Source: Panicum virgatum (lineage: Eukaryota; Streptophyta; Magnoliopsida; Poales; Poaceae). From it: DNA of 64,000 nt. Position 1 is the first letter of the stretch. Each line of letters opens with the position of its first letter. The stretch covers positions 16,255,033 to 16,319,032 of the forward strand of contig NC_053153.1 in NCBI RefSeq assembly GCF_016808335.1, given 5' to 3'. The translations under genes and the position numbers were made by a program. A model generated the notes under the pieces. The model was not told the origin of the DNA and did not search any database. It saw only the letters and a list, made by a program, of their open reading frames with translations. Shown here piece after piece: positions 47,958 to 59,701 of this stretch.

Positions 47958-50900
47958 TCAATCATCCCCACTGCGTACTTTCAGACAAAGGTGCGCTTTC
48001 ACAGGCTTGTGATCGGAGCTCCGAACACAATCGAGGGATTCATATGAACTTAATACTGCATCCAAGCCTGAAGAATGGTCGACCTTGAACAATATCCTGT
48101 CCGTCCAAGAAGGCACTCTTATCTGGAGAAGAGAAGATCGCAAGCATAAAACGTCAGTATTTCAAAAGCTCCGAATGATTTTCATTTCTGCAAGTAGGCA
48201 TCTGGACGTGACGTTAGTTCAAGATACCTTGTGACTTGTATCGTAGATGCTACTTCCGACATCGTATTTGTATGTTGGCTTAAACGTCAGAGTTCCTTCG
48301 TAGTACCCATTGAACACTTCACCCTTTTCAGCTTCTTGCAGAAGTTGATCTTTTTTTTTTTGAACGAACGGCACTCGACGAGTGCGTTTCTATTGATATA
48401 GTAGAAAATTACAAGACTATGGCGCAGAAGTTGATCTTTGCCTCTTAGCTTCTGAAAGAACACATTGTATATGAGGCACTCCTACAGTGTAAAACTTACT
48501 GCTGTCAACAGACACTTACACTCTGACGATCCTCCTCAATCATCTTCCTTGCAGGTATCGAGCTTATTCCTTCGAGTCTATAATTGAGATCACCTAGCCA
48601 CACTGTTATATCAGCAGATTGGGCATATGGGATGCCATACTTGGAGAAGAGTGACTGTGAAATACGCTGGAATTCTGAGTTCCTCTTCTCCACCTTGTGT
48701 TCATGAGCTACACTTTAATAATTCCATGTCACTTCATAATGGCACTTGATTAAAACTAACAGCTATATTATCCCTACATCATATCATATTTACTATCAGA
48801 ATATGAGAAACTGCAAGGCTTCGCATCTGAATCCCGGAAACTCTCCTACAATCATATTTTCATTGTCTGGGTTGTCTAGCATATCCATACTGGTACTCTG
48901 ATACTTGAAGCATTATAGTAATGTACTAGAAAGACCACGCGGCAAGGCCGCGTGAACCAATATTTAAGCCGTGTGTAACCTTGAGGGAAAATAAAGAGTG
49001 AATTTACGGAGGCGCAGTTCCTGAAACCAAACTTTCATTTGTATAGCAGAGCACGATACAATAGATATAGCTGACACAACCAAGTCATAGAGAAACCAAA
49101 TATGAAGGCTCAAGTTTGAGATTCTTAAGTGAGTTTCATGCATATTCAGTAGTCATTTGTTCAAACAACAGCTATGTTACTAACAACATATATCTTGTTG
49201 ACCACCAATACTGTATGAAACTGAAGAGTCCAACAGAGAACAAAATTCATTACTACGAAATGTGCATACAGTTGTCATATATAAATCTCTTTTATCCCTA
49301 TCTACAAATATCTTCCTGGCATGGCTCGCGCAGGGGAAATTGTCATTGAACCTGAGCCTCCTCGCTGGTGGCGAGCATAGCCCCTTTCCTTGACGTGCTG
49401 CACCACAGCATTGCCTTGTCCCTGCGCACCAATCTTGCAGGGCTAGCCTCTCAAGAGGACTAAATTATGCTCATGTAAGATTCCAAATAAAGATTACCTA
49501 CTCAATGCTGCCTAATCTCCGGCAAAACTGAGTTACCCAGCCTACTCGGACAATTCTTTTCTGGAATAGAAGCTGCATGATTGCATCAGATGTTAGCAAA
49601 CTGAAAAAAAGGTTACCAGTTTTTTCTTTAACCAGTCAGCAGTTACAGATCATGCTTTGCAGGTTCAAGTAGGAAATATGACAGTAACAATGATATATTG
49701 TGGTATGTCAAATGTGAACCAATATCAGGCAGGACCAACAAGCCTGACTTATTCCCTAAAAATAATACCTGAACTTAAATGCTCGTTAGATTAGGATAAG
49801 AAAAGTTGCTAACCTCACAGACTGCGGTGCCAACAAAATCACCTTTTTCATCATCTAGCATTCCAGTTGGAGGTTCCAAACAAAATTTACAATAACTCTA
49901 ACCTAGAAATTTAGGAGCTGTGTCAATGGAAGAATTTACTAACTGAACATCATCTATGTGCCCTAAATCATGATATTATACCTGCTCAGTAGAATCAACA
50001 CAGCAATGCAGGTCCTCTTGCAAAGACAATTCCAGGAACGTAAATATACTGTCAAAAGACTTGTCTTCTTAGTGTCAGATACTACTACGCAAACATTTCA
50101 TTGCTGGATATAGGAAAGATATCTTACAAAGATTTTGATAAGCACATAACTGAACAACATGCTTTAGACAACTTCAATGATCATGGTAGGTGGTGAGCCT
50201 CATCCAATAGGGTATGAGCCATTATACCAGAGGCAATGAATCATCTAGAGTTGGTAATGGATGCATCTAACTAAAAGAATAAGTGCTTAAAACTTAAAAG
50301 TATGATAAAGATGTTGTTGGCTTGTGAAATTCAGCCTCCTCTTGGTCATAATTTTCAACATAGACTGAAGTCTTAAATTCCTCGATAGCTTTAACTATTC
50401 CTAGCCTGAGGTAAGAGTGGCAGGGAACATACAACAGAAGGCACAAGTAAGATAAGATCAAAGTTGACTATTGCATACTACTTCGAGTTCGAGTGTTTGG
50501 AAGTTATGTTTCATCTGTCCTGTTTGAGTTGAATGACAGCACGAACACGATTACCGATAGTAATTCAACAGTTTATCTTTTCATGATGCATCAAGAACAA
50601 ACTTGTTTATGTTACATACCTGTTAACTATTATTTCTTTTTAATTTGGGATAGGTTGTTCTTTTGGCTTCCTGAAAGTACAAAGCAAATTTGAATTATTA
50701 TATTGTTATTGTAAGTATAGATAAACATGCATTACAATTAGTGATTGGTTTCCAGTGAAGTGCTACAGGATAGAACAAATCTAACCAAAGATACACAACA
50801 GAGATGAGGCCGCAGCACTAAATTCGATTTGCATGTCAGGCTACGAAATTACTACACATTAACTGAATAGTACTAATTTATACAGATTAAACTAAGCGGA

Positions 50901-53900
50901 GGGCAGCCGCAGTGACCTCTAATAGCTAGGCGGCAGAGAGGAAAACAAATTACCTGGACAATTTGCGGTGGTTGGGTACCAGGCTCCCAGCGAAGAGCTT
51001 GCGACGGTGTTCCTTCGGAGTTCCTTACGAAGATCTGGGCAAGAGAAAAAGGCAGGGGAGACTGCGTCCCCTCCCCCAACCTTGCTGCCGCTCTGCTGGA
51101 GGAGCCGCCGGTGGCGTGGCCGTGGGCCGCCGACACGAGGAGTCAGCTACGGCGGGGCCTCCCCTCGCGCTCGCTGCTTTTTTGCTGGAGGAGTCGGCCG
51201 CGTGTTCCTCGGCCGTCGCCGCAAGGAGCCAGCCACAGGGGGGCCTTGGCCAGCCGGTGGGGGAGAGCGGCGAGCGGCAGGCGGCGGCCGTGGAGGGGAT
51301 AGGCCGGCCTCGGTGCGGGTCCGCGAAGGTTCCCGAGTGCCCGGATGCGTGGAATAACGGGCGACAGACCCGGCCCGAGCCGCATCGGACGGTCGAGGCA
51401 GCGAGTTAGGTGGATCGGACAGTTAACGGGTTACGAGCGACGTGGACCCGCTCCACGGCCCGGGAATCGCAGCGTTTTCGTAAGTTAGAGATGCTGCACA
51501 ATCAGACATCTGGAATTCTTGTTATTCTGGAATTCTTGTTGTAGTAGGGGCTGGCATCAAGAAGGCTTCTTCTTTTGCTCCGGTGGCTTCCAAAGCCACG
51601 TCCAAAGGAGCCATGGCGGCCACCAAATGCGCACTGTGCTGGCTTGTCGCCCCAGCAGATGCTAAAATAATATAGAAGCAACAGGAAATTCGCGTGAACA
51701 CAAGCCACATCCTCAATAATTTGGCGAGCAATGTTACTGAGGACGAGGAGGCGTCTCTGACAGTGTTTGGCGCAGGAGGAGAAGGTGCAGAACAGTTAGA
51801 ATGATTCTTGAATTCATATTCCCAAAGCATGCAAAATCAAGGTCAAGATCAGATTGATTGTTCTTTATTTAAATTTGACATGAGCATATGTGTTTCCTTT
51901 GTTACATTTTGTGGCTCCATAGTTATATGTCAACTCTAGAACAGCTATCTTCACATGATTAGCATAGTCCATGGCTCCATGCTATACAACACTGCAAGAG
52001 TCTGAATCATGGTGATTTTTTACGCTAAACAAAATGGCATAGAATCAAAATAGAGTATGCATAAAAATCAAACTAAAAAGCCTCACTCTGAACTATAACT
52101 TGCCAGCATAAGGTTCATGCATCAAATTCGTGAGGTGTGCTAGACATTCATGGTATAAAATTGAAATTTTTGAAGCCCAAAGCAGTAGCTCCTGCTTTCC
52201 TCACACACACATGCAGTAGTGCACAGCCAGCGGATACTTAGTGTTCAGAAGCATTTCATCAAACGGATTACCTGCATGGAGATAGCAGCCTGAAGAGATC
52301 CACCATGCCCAGCCTGGAGGTAGAAATCGATCTGCAAAAAAGAAAAACAAAGATGAAACGCACCCACCAGTATTAGTCACATGAATGAATGAGTTTTTCC
52401 TCTCACCGTGAGATTCAGACAAGCATAAAACGATTCCGTTGTTCCCGCTCTTCTCTTAGGCGTGACTCTAGATGGTAGGTGTGGAGGAGCCTGCTCGCAT
52501 CGGTTGTATCTGCAATCATCGGCCTCTTGATCTACAAGAAAAATGGAATAATTTTGAGAGAGCTGATGGAGGGGTTGGGGAGGGGGGCCGATGTCAAGCT
52601 TGCAGAAACCTGAATCCGTGGAGGTTGGGCCCCCGACCGCCGCGCCAAGCCAAGCCAGCCATCCCCGCGCCACCGCCTGGCTGGGAAGCCGTGCTATGTC
52701 GCCTGCTTGCTTCACGGGGAGGAGGCGGTAGGCGCTGCCACGGAACGTCGCCCGCCGCGGCAAGGGAGGGGCAAGCGGCGCGGAGCGGCGACGCCAGCGA
52801 ACGGGGCGCGAGCTCTGCGGGTCCCTCGGCCGCTGCCGCGAGGGGCTGGCCCCTGACCGAGGCACCTCCCCCCCTCTATCACCTTTATCTCCTGGCCGGT
52901 GGCGGCGCGCGACCCCTCCCCTCGCGGTGGCCAGTGGCTGGGGGCCGGCCGGAGGTGGCGCGCTGCCCTGGCCTCGGCCACCCGGTGCGAGGAGGCGCGG
53001 CCGCAAGGGGGTCCACGGCCACGGGCCGCCGCCAGCGCGAGGAGCCGACCGACGATGGGGAGGATGGCCGCGACCCAGGCGAGAAACAGGAGGACGCAGT
53101 AGGAGAGGTGGGGGAGGTTGTCGTTGCGTCGGCGAAACTCGAAGCAAAGCGTCGCGGCCGCGGTGGAAGACGACGACAGTGTGGGCGAGGGCCAGCGTTG
53201 GGGCCCGCTGCGCCGGCGTGGCAGGTGTGGGGAGGCGCAGGCGGCGGCCGTGGAGGGGATAGGCTAGCCTCGGAGCGGGTCCGCGAAGGTTCCCGAGTGC
53301 CCGGATGCGTGGAATAACGGGCGACAGACCCGGCCCGAGCCGCATCGGACGGTCGAGGTAGCGAGTTAGGTGGATCGGACGGTTAACGAGTTACGGGCGA
53401 CGTGGACCCGCTCCACGGCCCGGGAATCGCAGCTTTTTCGTAAGTTAGAGATTGGTATGACTGTGTGAGTTTTAGAAAAACAAGTGACACTGACGAAAGT
53501 GGAAAGCATAAACCTGAAATTGAAAACCAACCTGCAAGATGGCAGGATACAAAAACCATCCGGATCCCACTGAAGTTGATGTACATGGCCACAGCTCCCT
53601 TCTTTCTCCCAATCATACCCCCAAGACCTCCAACTGCATGTTTGTCCACCTTCATCTCTGTCCAAAGTTAGAGAAGCACGTTTACACACCTGTATAGGAA
53701 ACTAGTTTGACAAAAGGGGAAACATGCAACTGGCATCAAGCAATTTGGGATAAATATGATAAAAAAAAGATTTAGAATCACCTCTGATGTACTTCTCCGA
53801 ACTCTTTGATCCAAAAAGAAGCATCTGAAGAGACTGCATGTTTTTCTGACCTAGTAGACTGAAAATTAATGTTCATCAATCAATTTGAGAAGACTGCAAA

Positions 53901-54427
53901 ATTATATGGTGTGTTCAATAGCAAAGACAACACTGGATAGTTTCTTACATGTGTGTGTCGGCCATAGTTTCTTGCAGAACTTGTGAAATATCACATTTTG
54001 GTGCCTCTTGCAGTCCAACAACTAGTAAATCAAACTTTCTGTTGGATCTCACCAATTTTGTTATATCTTCCACAGACATCTTCACCACCACAACACACAC
54101 ATCAAATCAGTGCAATCGGGCCGATCATCATCGAGAAGAAAGCAATCGAGTTGCAAGTATGTATACCTTGCCATTCATGTTCCAAGTGATGATACACACA
54201 CAGAGCACAGAGTTGGTGGTGAATTCACAAGATTTCTGAATTGGAATTGTCTTTATGCCATCGTGAGTCCCACCCTCATCAATAGAAACCAGGGTGTTAC
54301 TCTGTAGCTGGCTTCTCCTGCAGTGTTACATATATCAAGGCCAAGAAGTGCAAGCGTACCAAAAGCAACTTTTCAAAGTTCAGATAAAATACCATGTTGG
54401 AAGAGTAAAGCTGCTGCAGTTGCCCAT
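47958..54427 (-). CDS. inositol polyphosphate 5-phosphatase 11-like gene, probably disrupted
   Basis: The enzyme family removes the 5-phosphate from inositol phosphates or phosphoinositides. Exons in order: 54427-54393, 54317-54167, 54079-53949, 53858-53782, 53657-53532, 48707-48520, 48451-48228, 48122-47958; borders are GT-AG and phases agree. Without an 86-bp expansion in exon 7 the product is 336 residues, matching Arabidopsis 5PTase11 in size and layout. Motifs: N-terminal MGNCSS (a myristoylation/palmitoylation-type signal), TWNMNG (about 57-62), VVGLQE (82-87), WLGDLNYR (210-217), VPSWTDRI (285-292) and SDHKP (318-322). Exon 7 carries a LINE-like insertion that shifts the frame before the last catalytic motifs. 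Intron 5 (4.8 kb) contains a Helitron. The gene may be a null allele unless splicing avoids the insertion. Confidence 0.9.
48338..48439 (-). mobile_element. 70-bp LINE/SINE-like insertion in exon 7 of the 5-phosphatase gene
   Basis: A 16-bp direct repeat, gcagaagttgatcttt (48338-48353 and 48424-48439), flanks 70 bp that end on the minus strand in a poly(A) run (11 A, 48351-48361, overlapping the repeat). This is the signature of target-primed reverse transcription. Insert plus duplication add 86 bp, which is not a multiple of three. Removing one copy restores an exon of exactly 46 codons that matches the family. Confidence 0.85.
49360..51136 (-). pseudogene. exon-like gene fragments carried in the Helitron (left part)
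   Basis: Minus-strand pieces with splice signals: a start-codon exon from 51136 (MSAAHGHATGGSSSRAAARL) to a donor at about 50953 after PPQIVQ; an exon near 49890-49815 (SYCKFCLEPPTGMLDDEKGD) ending at a gttagc donor; a piece near 49565-49500 (RIVRVGWVTQFCRRLGSIE); and a terminal piece near 49455-49360 ending in TGA. Together they look like scraps of one or more plant genes, but no single continuous product could be built and no family is recognised. Confidence 0.35.
51277..51491 (-). repeat. internal copy of the Helitron 5' end
   Basis: About 215 bp nearly identical to 53237-53451, ending (minus-strand start) at the same A|TCTCTAACTTACG junction. The offset between the copies is 1960 bp. Confidence 0.85.
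51492..53236 (-). other. Helitron interior, right part: GC-rich captured-type DNA
   Basis: From 52560 to 53236 the DNA is GC-rich with long frames on both strands. One minus-strand frame includes a hydrophobic stretch (CVLLFLAWVAAILPIVG, near 53060-53110) that could be a membrane helix from a captured first exon. The part at 51492-52440 is AT-richer with no clear exon. No product is recognised. Confidence 0.35.
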
Positions 54428-55800
54428 GTCGACGTATTGGATCCTTGTTGCTGATCATCTAACATGGAGAAGACAACAAAGGAACCCTTTTTATACAACT
54501 ATATTCTGAAAGTTCAAAGCTCCAGCCACAAAGAGAATCAATTGTATTTGGATATGTCTACTCTTGGTCTCAACATTTCTTCCAGCAATTTATTTGGATC
54601 TTCCATGTGCTCTTGAAGATTTCAACACATTACGAAATGGCGACAAGTGGAATACCCAAGAGCCAACCATTTGGGCCAGCTGGATTTGATGGTTAGGTAC
54701 TGCATATCTTTGGTTTGACAATGAGATCTCGTTCGTCTTCCCATCATTACCAGGCGGCTACAGCAAGCCCGTGTACAAGGGGAAGTGTGAAAGAGACTGC
54801 ACGCATGAACAGAACCACCGAAGTTGCTATCAATAGTGTGGTACGCCTGGAGATAAGGCAATATTTTCTCAGCAAATAATCAACCTTGCGGCCATGGACT
54901 TCAAAGGAGAAGTTCTGTTCCGGAACATGCTGGACCTTCCTCAAGTTTCACACAGCCGAATTGTGGACAACCTGGATTGTAGGCATCTGCAGAAAAAAGA
55001 ACAGTGTTATAGGTGTACATTATCCTTGTCTCCGATCTACACAGGCCTGCTTTCTAGTGAACATTATGAACTTGCCTTGATATTCTGATATCAATTATTT
55101 TGCGAGTTATTCTGCTACCAATCTATCCATTTGCTTACTAAAAAAGCATCAACACTTTTATCCAACGAAATAAAAGGAACATAATGAGATGTATACCTTG
55201 ATTTTAGCAGGATTTCAGTTATCCTAAGAGTTGGTAAAGATTTCTAGGACCAGAGAAGGGCGGGGCTTGGCCCTTGCATTGGCAGTTTGGAAGTAGCTAT
55301 CTATGAGCCCATCACTGAGCTAAGGCCTTGATAAGTTGATAGTAACATGTATCCACGATTCTCAAAAGCACCAGAACCATCCCGTCGCTTCTTCTTGCTT
55401 GAGTCACGTGCCACTAAAAAAAAGGGCAGTAAAAGGGCTGGAATCATCTGTTCCTTCATGGATGAGTTTTACCCGATCATCCCATGCCAACGGAAGATGT
55501 ATTGACGCATCGTGGCGTGGCCGTGGCCGTGACAGTGGCAGGATGGCATCCCGCACCAGGCACGTGATGATCATTGGGAAACCCACAAACCTGAAACCCC
55601 AGTGCCAGCTCCGACCTCTCGAATCTCCACCTCCGGAATCTGCACATGGCTGGCATGATCCGCCCGCCCTGCTACAAACTAAACCCAACATTACAACCAT
55701 TGTCAGTTGAGACCTACGCAGGAGAGGGGCAACAGCATCAGAGCGAGCATGAACGAGCAGGGCAGGAGACACACCGAGAAGACAAATCTTCTGCAGCCTG
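54428..55800. other. upstream region of the 5-phosphatase gene
   Basis: This should contain the promoter and possibly non-coding 5' exons of the minus-strand 5-phosphatase gene. Open frames on both strands at about 54690-55090 are mutually overlapping and unrecognised. No TATA box was assigned. Confidence 0.4.
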
Positions 55801-57574
55801 CCTCCCCGGTTGATTTCCTAGCATTCACTATGGTACTTATAATCTCCCCTAATGCCGGGAAATGGTCCTCATTGAATATGTAATCAGCATATCGGGCCGT
55901 GAATAGGTCTCCTGTGAGGGGCTCAAGGTATTTAATAATCGACGGTGATTGATACCCCATATAGATTCTCCATTTCTTGTGTGGGCCCATAGCGGTACGC
56001 TTAGGTAGTGAGATCGGTACATATACTGTACAACCGAATTTTCGCAGATGGGAAATATTTGGTATATTCCCACATACTAATTGCATAGGAGAGACAACGT
56101 GATATGCAGTTGGTCGCAATTGAATTAATTCTGCAGCGTGTAAGACTGCATGACCCCAACATGAAGTTGGAAGGTTGCAATTTTGTAATAAGGGTCTTGT
56201 AATGAGTTTAATTCTCTTAATAAGAGGTTCTGCTAAACCATTTTGTGTATGGACATATGGGACAGAGTGCTGAACTTGAATTCCTAAAGTCATACAATAA
56301 TCGTTGAAAGCCTTTGAGGAAAATTCAGCAGCATTGTCCATTCAAATTGATTGAATTTGATGTTCAGGATTTTGTGCTCTAAGTCTAATGACTTGAGTAA
56401 TGATCTTTGCAAAAGCATGGTTATGTGTGGATAAAAGACACACATGAGACCATCTAGTAGATGCATCTATTAGAACCATGAAGTACATGAAAGGTCCAGA
56501 CATAGGTTGCATGGGGCCACATATGTCGCCTTGAATGCGTTCAAGGAATTTGAGTGGCTCATTTTGAATTTTAACGTGTGAAGGACGTAAAATTAATTTC
56601 CCTATAGCACATGAAGTGCACATAAAATCTGATGATTTGGGAAATTTAGCAGTATTTAACTCATGACCATTTGAATTACTGATAATTTTTCTCATCATCC
56701 CTACACTGGGATGACCAAGGCGGTCATGCCAAGTTTTGAATGTGTCAACATTCTGAAAAATTACCTTGTATACAACATGTGGTACGGGTTTAATGTATGT
56801 GTAGTACAATCCGGATGGAAAAGAAGGAATTTGTTCAACAATTTGTTTGCCATATCCGTTATCTTTAGTAATGAGGAGGAATTCCTCATTATTGTCATCA
56901 CCGGTTTCAATATGAAAACCGTTTTGATGGATATCTCTATAACTTAGTAGCGTACTCTTTGAATCGGGATACAAAAGTGCATCCTCAATTGTAATATGGG
57001 TACCCATAGGGGGGCACGACCAGTGCCAACTATCGTTGCATCGTGTCCAGCGATTGTCAAAATATTTCCTTGTTTCTTTGTAAGAGTTTGGAAATATTCT
57101 GTTTCTCTAAGTATAGAATTTGTGGTTCCACTATCCACAAGGCATAATTCCTCATCTATTGGATTGACTCCGTAGAAAATCTATATATAAATGAAGAATT
57201 TAATATGAAATCCTTTGATGATATATAGAATACACACCTTTATTGAATATCAAATGTATACAATACATTTATTTATATCCAACCTATGAAAGTGATGACC
57301 TTATTTATTTACAACACTTTAAGACATAAATTGTGCTAAATATTACAAATACTAGTAAATAGGACATTAAGACTTTGGAATCTTTTTGGAGATTGGGAGC
57401 CTATCGAGGTCTCCAAATATGTCGTTGGAAGCGTATTCTACGACCATATTCTCTGTAGCAAGATCCTTGCCTCCTGGTATGGGGTTGCTGCATGGTTCCT
57501 CGGGAACTTGTTGCGAACAACTAGCCTCTTTCCTGGTGGTGTCAGGTTGATAGTTGAAGTGGGCTTCATACTTC

Positions 57575-58137
57575 CACTACTGGAAAAAGTGCCTTTGGCA
57601 CCGGTCATGGATGGCCTTTGGTACCGGTTCTTACAATCGGTACTAAGCATCCGGGACCAATGGCTCTAGCCATTGGTACCGGGTGAATGACCCGGTACCT
57701 TTGGGTACCTTTGCACTGCGTCAAAAGAAAATAGGAGCACATTGCAGTGGCTAGGATTCGAACCCATGACCTCTTGTATCAAGTGTATCTCCTTTACCAC
57801 CTCATTTACGACGCAGTTGTGACTGAGGCGAAGATATTTTCCTTTTGAAGTAACCTGTGAAGCACTTTTAGTACTGGGTGGCAGCCACCACCCGGTACCA
57901 AAGGCTAGACATAGGTACCGGGTGATGTTTTCACCCGGTACTAATGTGAAAGGATCCATTAGTACCGGGTGGTAACACCACCCGATACCAATGTCTAGCC
58001 TTTGGTACCGGGTGGTGTTACCACCCGGTACTAAAGGATCCCTGGATCTTTCCATGCACCTCAAAAGAAGCTTTGGTACCGGGTCATTTTGGTTTTGGTA
58101 CCTTTGAGGTGGACCGATGGCCTCTTTTCTAGTAGTG
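57575..58137. mobile_element. non-autonomous CACTA element nested in the copia remnant
   Basis: The ends cactactggaaaa and (reverse complement) cactactagaaaa are bordered by ttc (57572-57574, 58138-58140). The 563-bp interior is full of palindromic ggtaccgggt/acccggtacc blocks. It interrupts the copia reading frame between the knuckle and protease regions. This end type and the GGTACC-rich body are common in grass CACTA derivatives. Confidence 0.85.
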
Positions 58138-58549
58138 TTCTGTCCTTGAGTAGCACGTCCACGACCCACGGACTTTAAGTAAAGATCAACAAGATGACTC
58201 AGGGTACGACATTTCTTTGTAATATGGCTGTAACAACCACATTTTTGGCACATAGGTTTGTCACTCCTGTGTTTGGAAATGTTCTTACCTTTGTTGGAAA
58301 CACAATTCTGGAATTTCTTGTTGCTTCTGCGGTTTTTCTTACCCTTCTTGGAATTTTCTTGATGATGGTTCTTAGAAGATCCATTGTTAGATTTGGGTTT
58401 ATTCTTAGAATAAGCATGTACTTCAGGCAATGGAGCTGACCCTACAGGGCGTTGCTTATTATTCCAAACCATAAGTTCGGAATATTTTTCGGCCTCAAGT
58501 AATGTATGTATAAGATCAGAATAAACCTGAAAATTCCCTTCACGGTATT

Positions 58550-58702
58550 CACCGTGTTCGGCTGGTCTCCAGCCCTCCAGCCCTACAGTATTTCTCTCTC
58601 ACATTGCTCCAGCACTAGCCTCCAGCCACCAACCAGGTAACAGTATTTTTCTCTCACACCACTCTAGCTCCAGCCTCCAGCTCCAGCCTGCCGAACACGG
58701 TG
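58550..58702. mobile_element. 153-bp TIR element nested in copia gag
   Basis: Inverted ends caccgtgttcggc and (reverse complement) caccgtgttcggc match exactly and are bordered by att on both sides (58547-58549, 58703-58705). The interior repeats ctccagc. The superfamily is uncertain. Confidence 0.6.
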
Positions 58703-59192
58703 ATTGTTGTTGAAGAGTCCTTTCAGAGGGAAGCATAGTGGATAGAGTCTTTTCTATCTTATCCACATTTGAAGGTTCTTTCTCACAGAATTGCAACTTC
58801 GAGCAAATCCTATGAACAACATGATTATAATCACTTACAGTTTTAAAGTCCTATAAGCGAAGTTGGGTCCACTCATAATTTGCCACAGGCAATAAGAGTG
58901 CCTTTTGTTGTTCATAGCGTTGCTTAAGAGACTTCCATAGATTTCGTGGATTTTCTTCCAATAAATATTCAGCCTTAAGGTCAGGATGAATATGGCTCCT
59001 AATGATATATAGTGCCGTGTATACATGTTGATCATCAAGTGGTGCAACACCCTCTTGGAGTGGTAACACTGCTTGATAAAGTCCTCGGGATGCAAGACTA
59101 ACTTTTATGTCCATAACCCATGTTGGATAGTTGTGACCGTCTAGAGCTAGTAATTCGAACTCTTTGACAGTCATTGATCCTACACGAGTCAA

Positions 59193-59696
59193 ACCATCAA
59201 AACATTTTAAGTTATTAAAATGTTGTGGTGTGTTGTAAGTTTGGGATGCAAAATAAAAACAAGATATTAATGGTGTAAAATCTCACATGCATAATAAGAA
59301 AATGGAGGTAGTCACCATAAAGGCGTAGACCTCAAAATGGGCATAGTCTATTGTTAACAGTAGATGCCAAATTATTTATGCGAATTGTATAAACACGTCT
59401 AAAGGTAGTCATCAAAGAGTGATGTAGACTTTAGCTAATTTGCAAACGAATTGGGTACGCACATTGAGGATAATCACTAAGTGTTTACTTAGTGTAGATC
59501 CCACAGTAGCAATTGTAGTGCTACCTTATGTATGGCCAATAGGAATGCAAATTAATGGTAGTCATTTTTTAGAAAAATGTAGACCAAATGTTCTAAGTGT
59601 TAATGTTGGGTACGCACTTTGAGGATTGGCACTAAGTATTTACTTAGTGTAAATCCTGCAGTAGCAATTGTGGTGGTACCTTGTGGAGTGGCCAAC
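59193..59696. repeat. non-coding DNA with a diverged internal duplication
   Basis: Two blocks (about 59452-59575 and 59608-59696) share gggtacgcac, tttacttagtgta and cagtagcaattgt. They may belong to the 5' untranslated part of the copia element or to older DNA. No gene is seen. Confidence 0.55.
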
Positions 59697-59701
59697 AAAA
59701 C

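Larger units (their letters stand above)
48926..53451 (-). mobile_element. Helitron in intron 5 of the 5-phosphatase gene
   Basis: On the minus strand the element starts TCTCTAACTTACG after an A (53451|53452) and ends in a GC hairpin (cacgcgg...ccgcgtg, 48936-48954) followed by CTAG (48929-48926) and then T. Insertion between A and T, the TC start and the hairpin-CTAG end define a Helitron. No Rep/helicase is encoded, so it is non-autonomous. The interior holds GC-rich first-exon-like blocks and minus-strand exon-like pieces with splice donors, as expected of captured gene fragments. A second copy of the 5' terminus occurs at 51491. Confidence 0.75.
55805..59192 (-). mobile_element. truncated Ty1/copia retrotransposon, gag to integrase
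   Basis: Minus-strand order: gag (59192-58851, with the TWVMDIKVSL and NLWKSLKQRYEQQ regions of the copia capsid), a CCHC knuckle (CQKCGCYSHITKKC, near 58245), a protease start (DSGTTNSIL, near 57135), the GAG-pre-integrase HxxxC region (WHDRLGHPSVGMM, near 56730), and the integrase core broken by a stop at about 56342-56344 before DNAAEFSSKAFNDYC. The sequence leaves the copia frame at about 55805, so reverse transcriptase, RNase H and the 3' LTR are missing. No LTR was found beside gag. Two small DNA elements are nested inside. Confidence 0.85.

Noticed and set aside
52377..53345. 322-residue minus-strand frame
   Set aside because: It spans the Helitron 5' terminal region and GC-rich captured DNA, is proline/arginine-biased, and has an equally long frame on the opposite strand.
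54690..55090. Plus-strand frames with several cysteines (CERDCTHEQNH) near the 5-phosphatase start
   Set aside because: Interrupted by stops, no recognised domain, and the same DNA has possible minus-strand splice sites of the 5' UTR; evidence is too weak for a gene.
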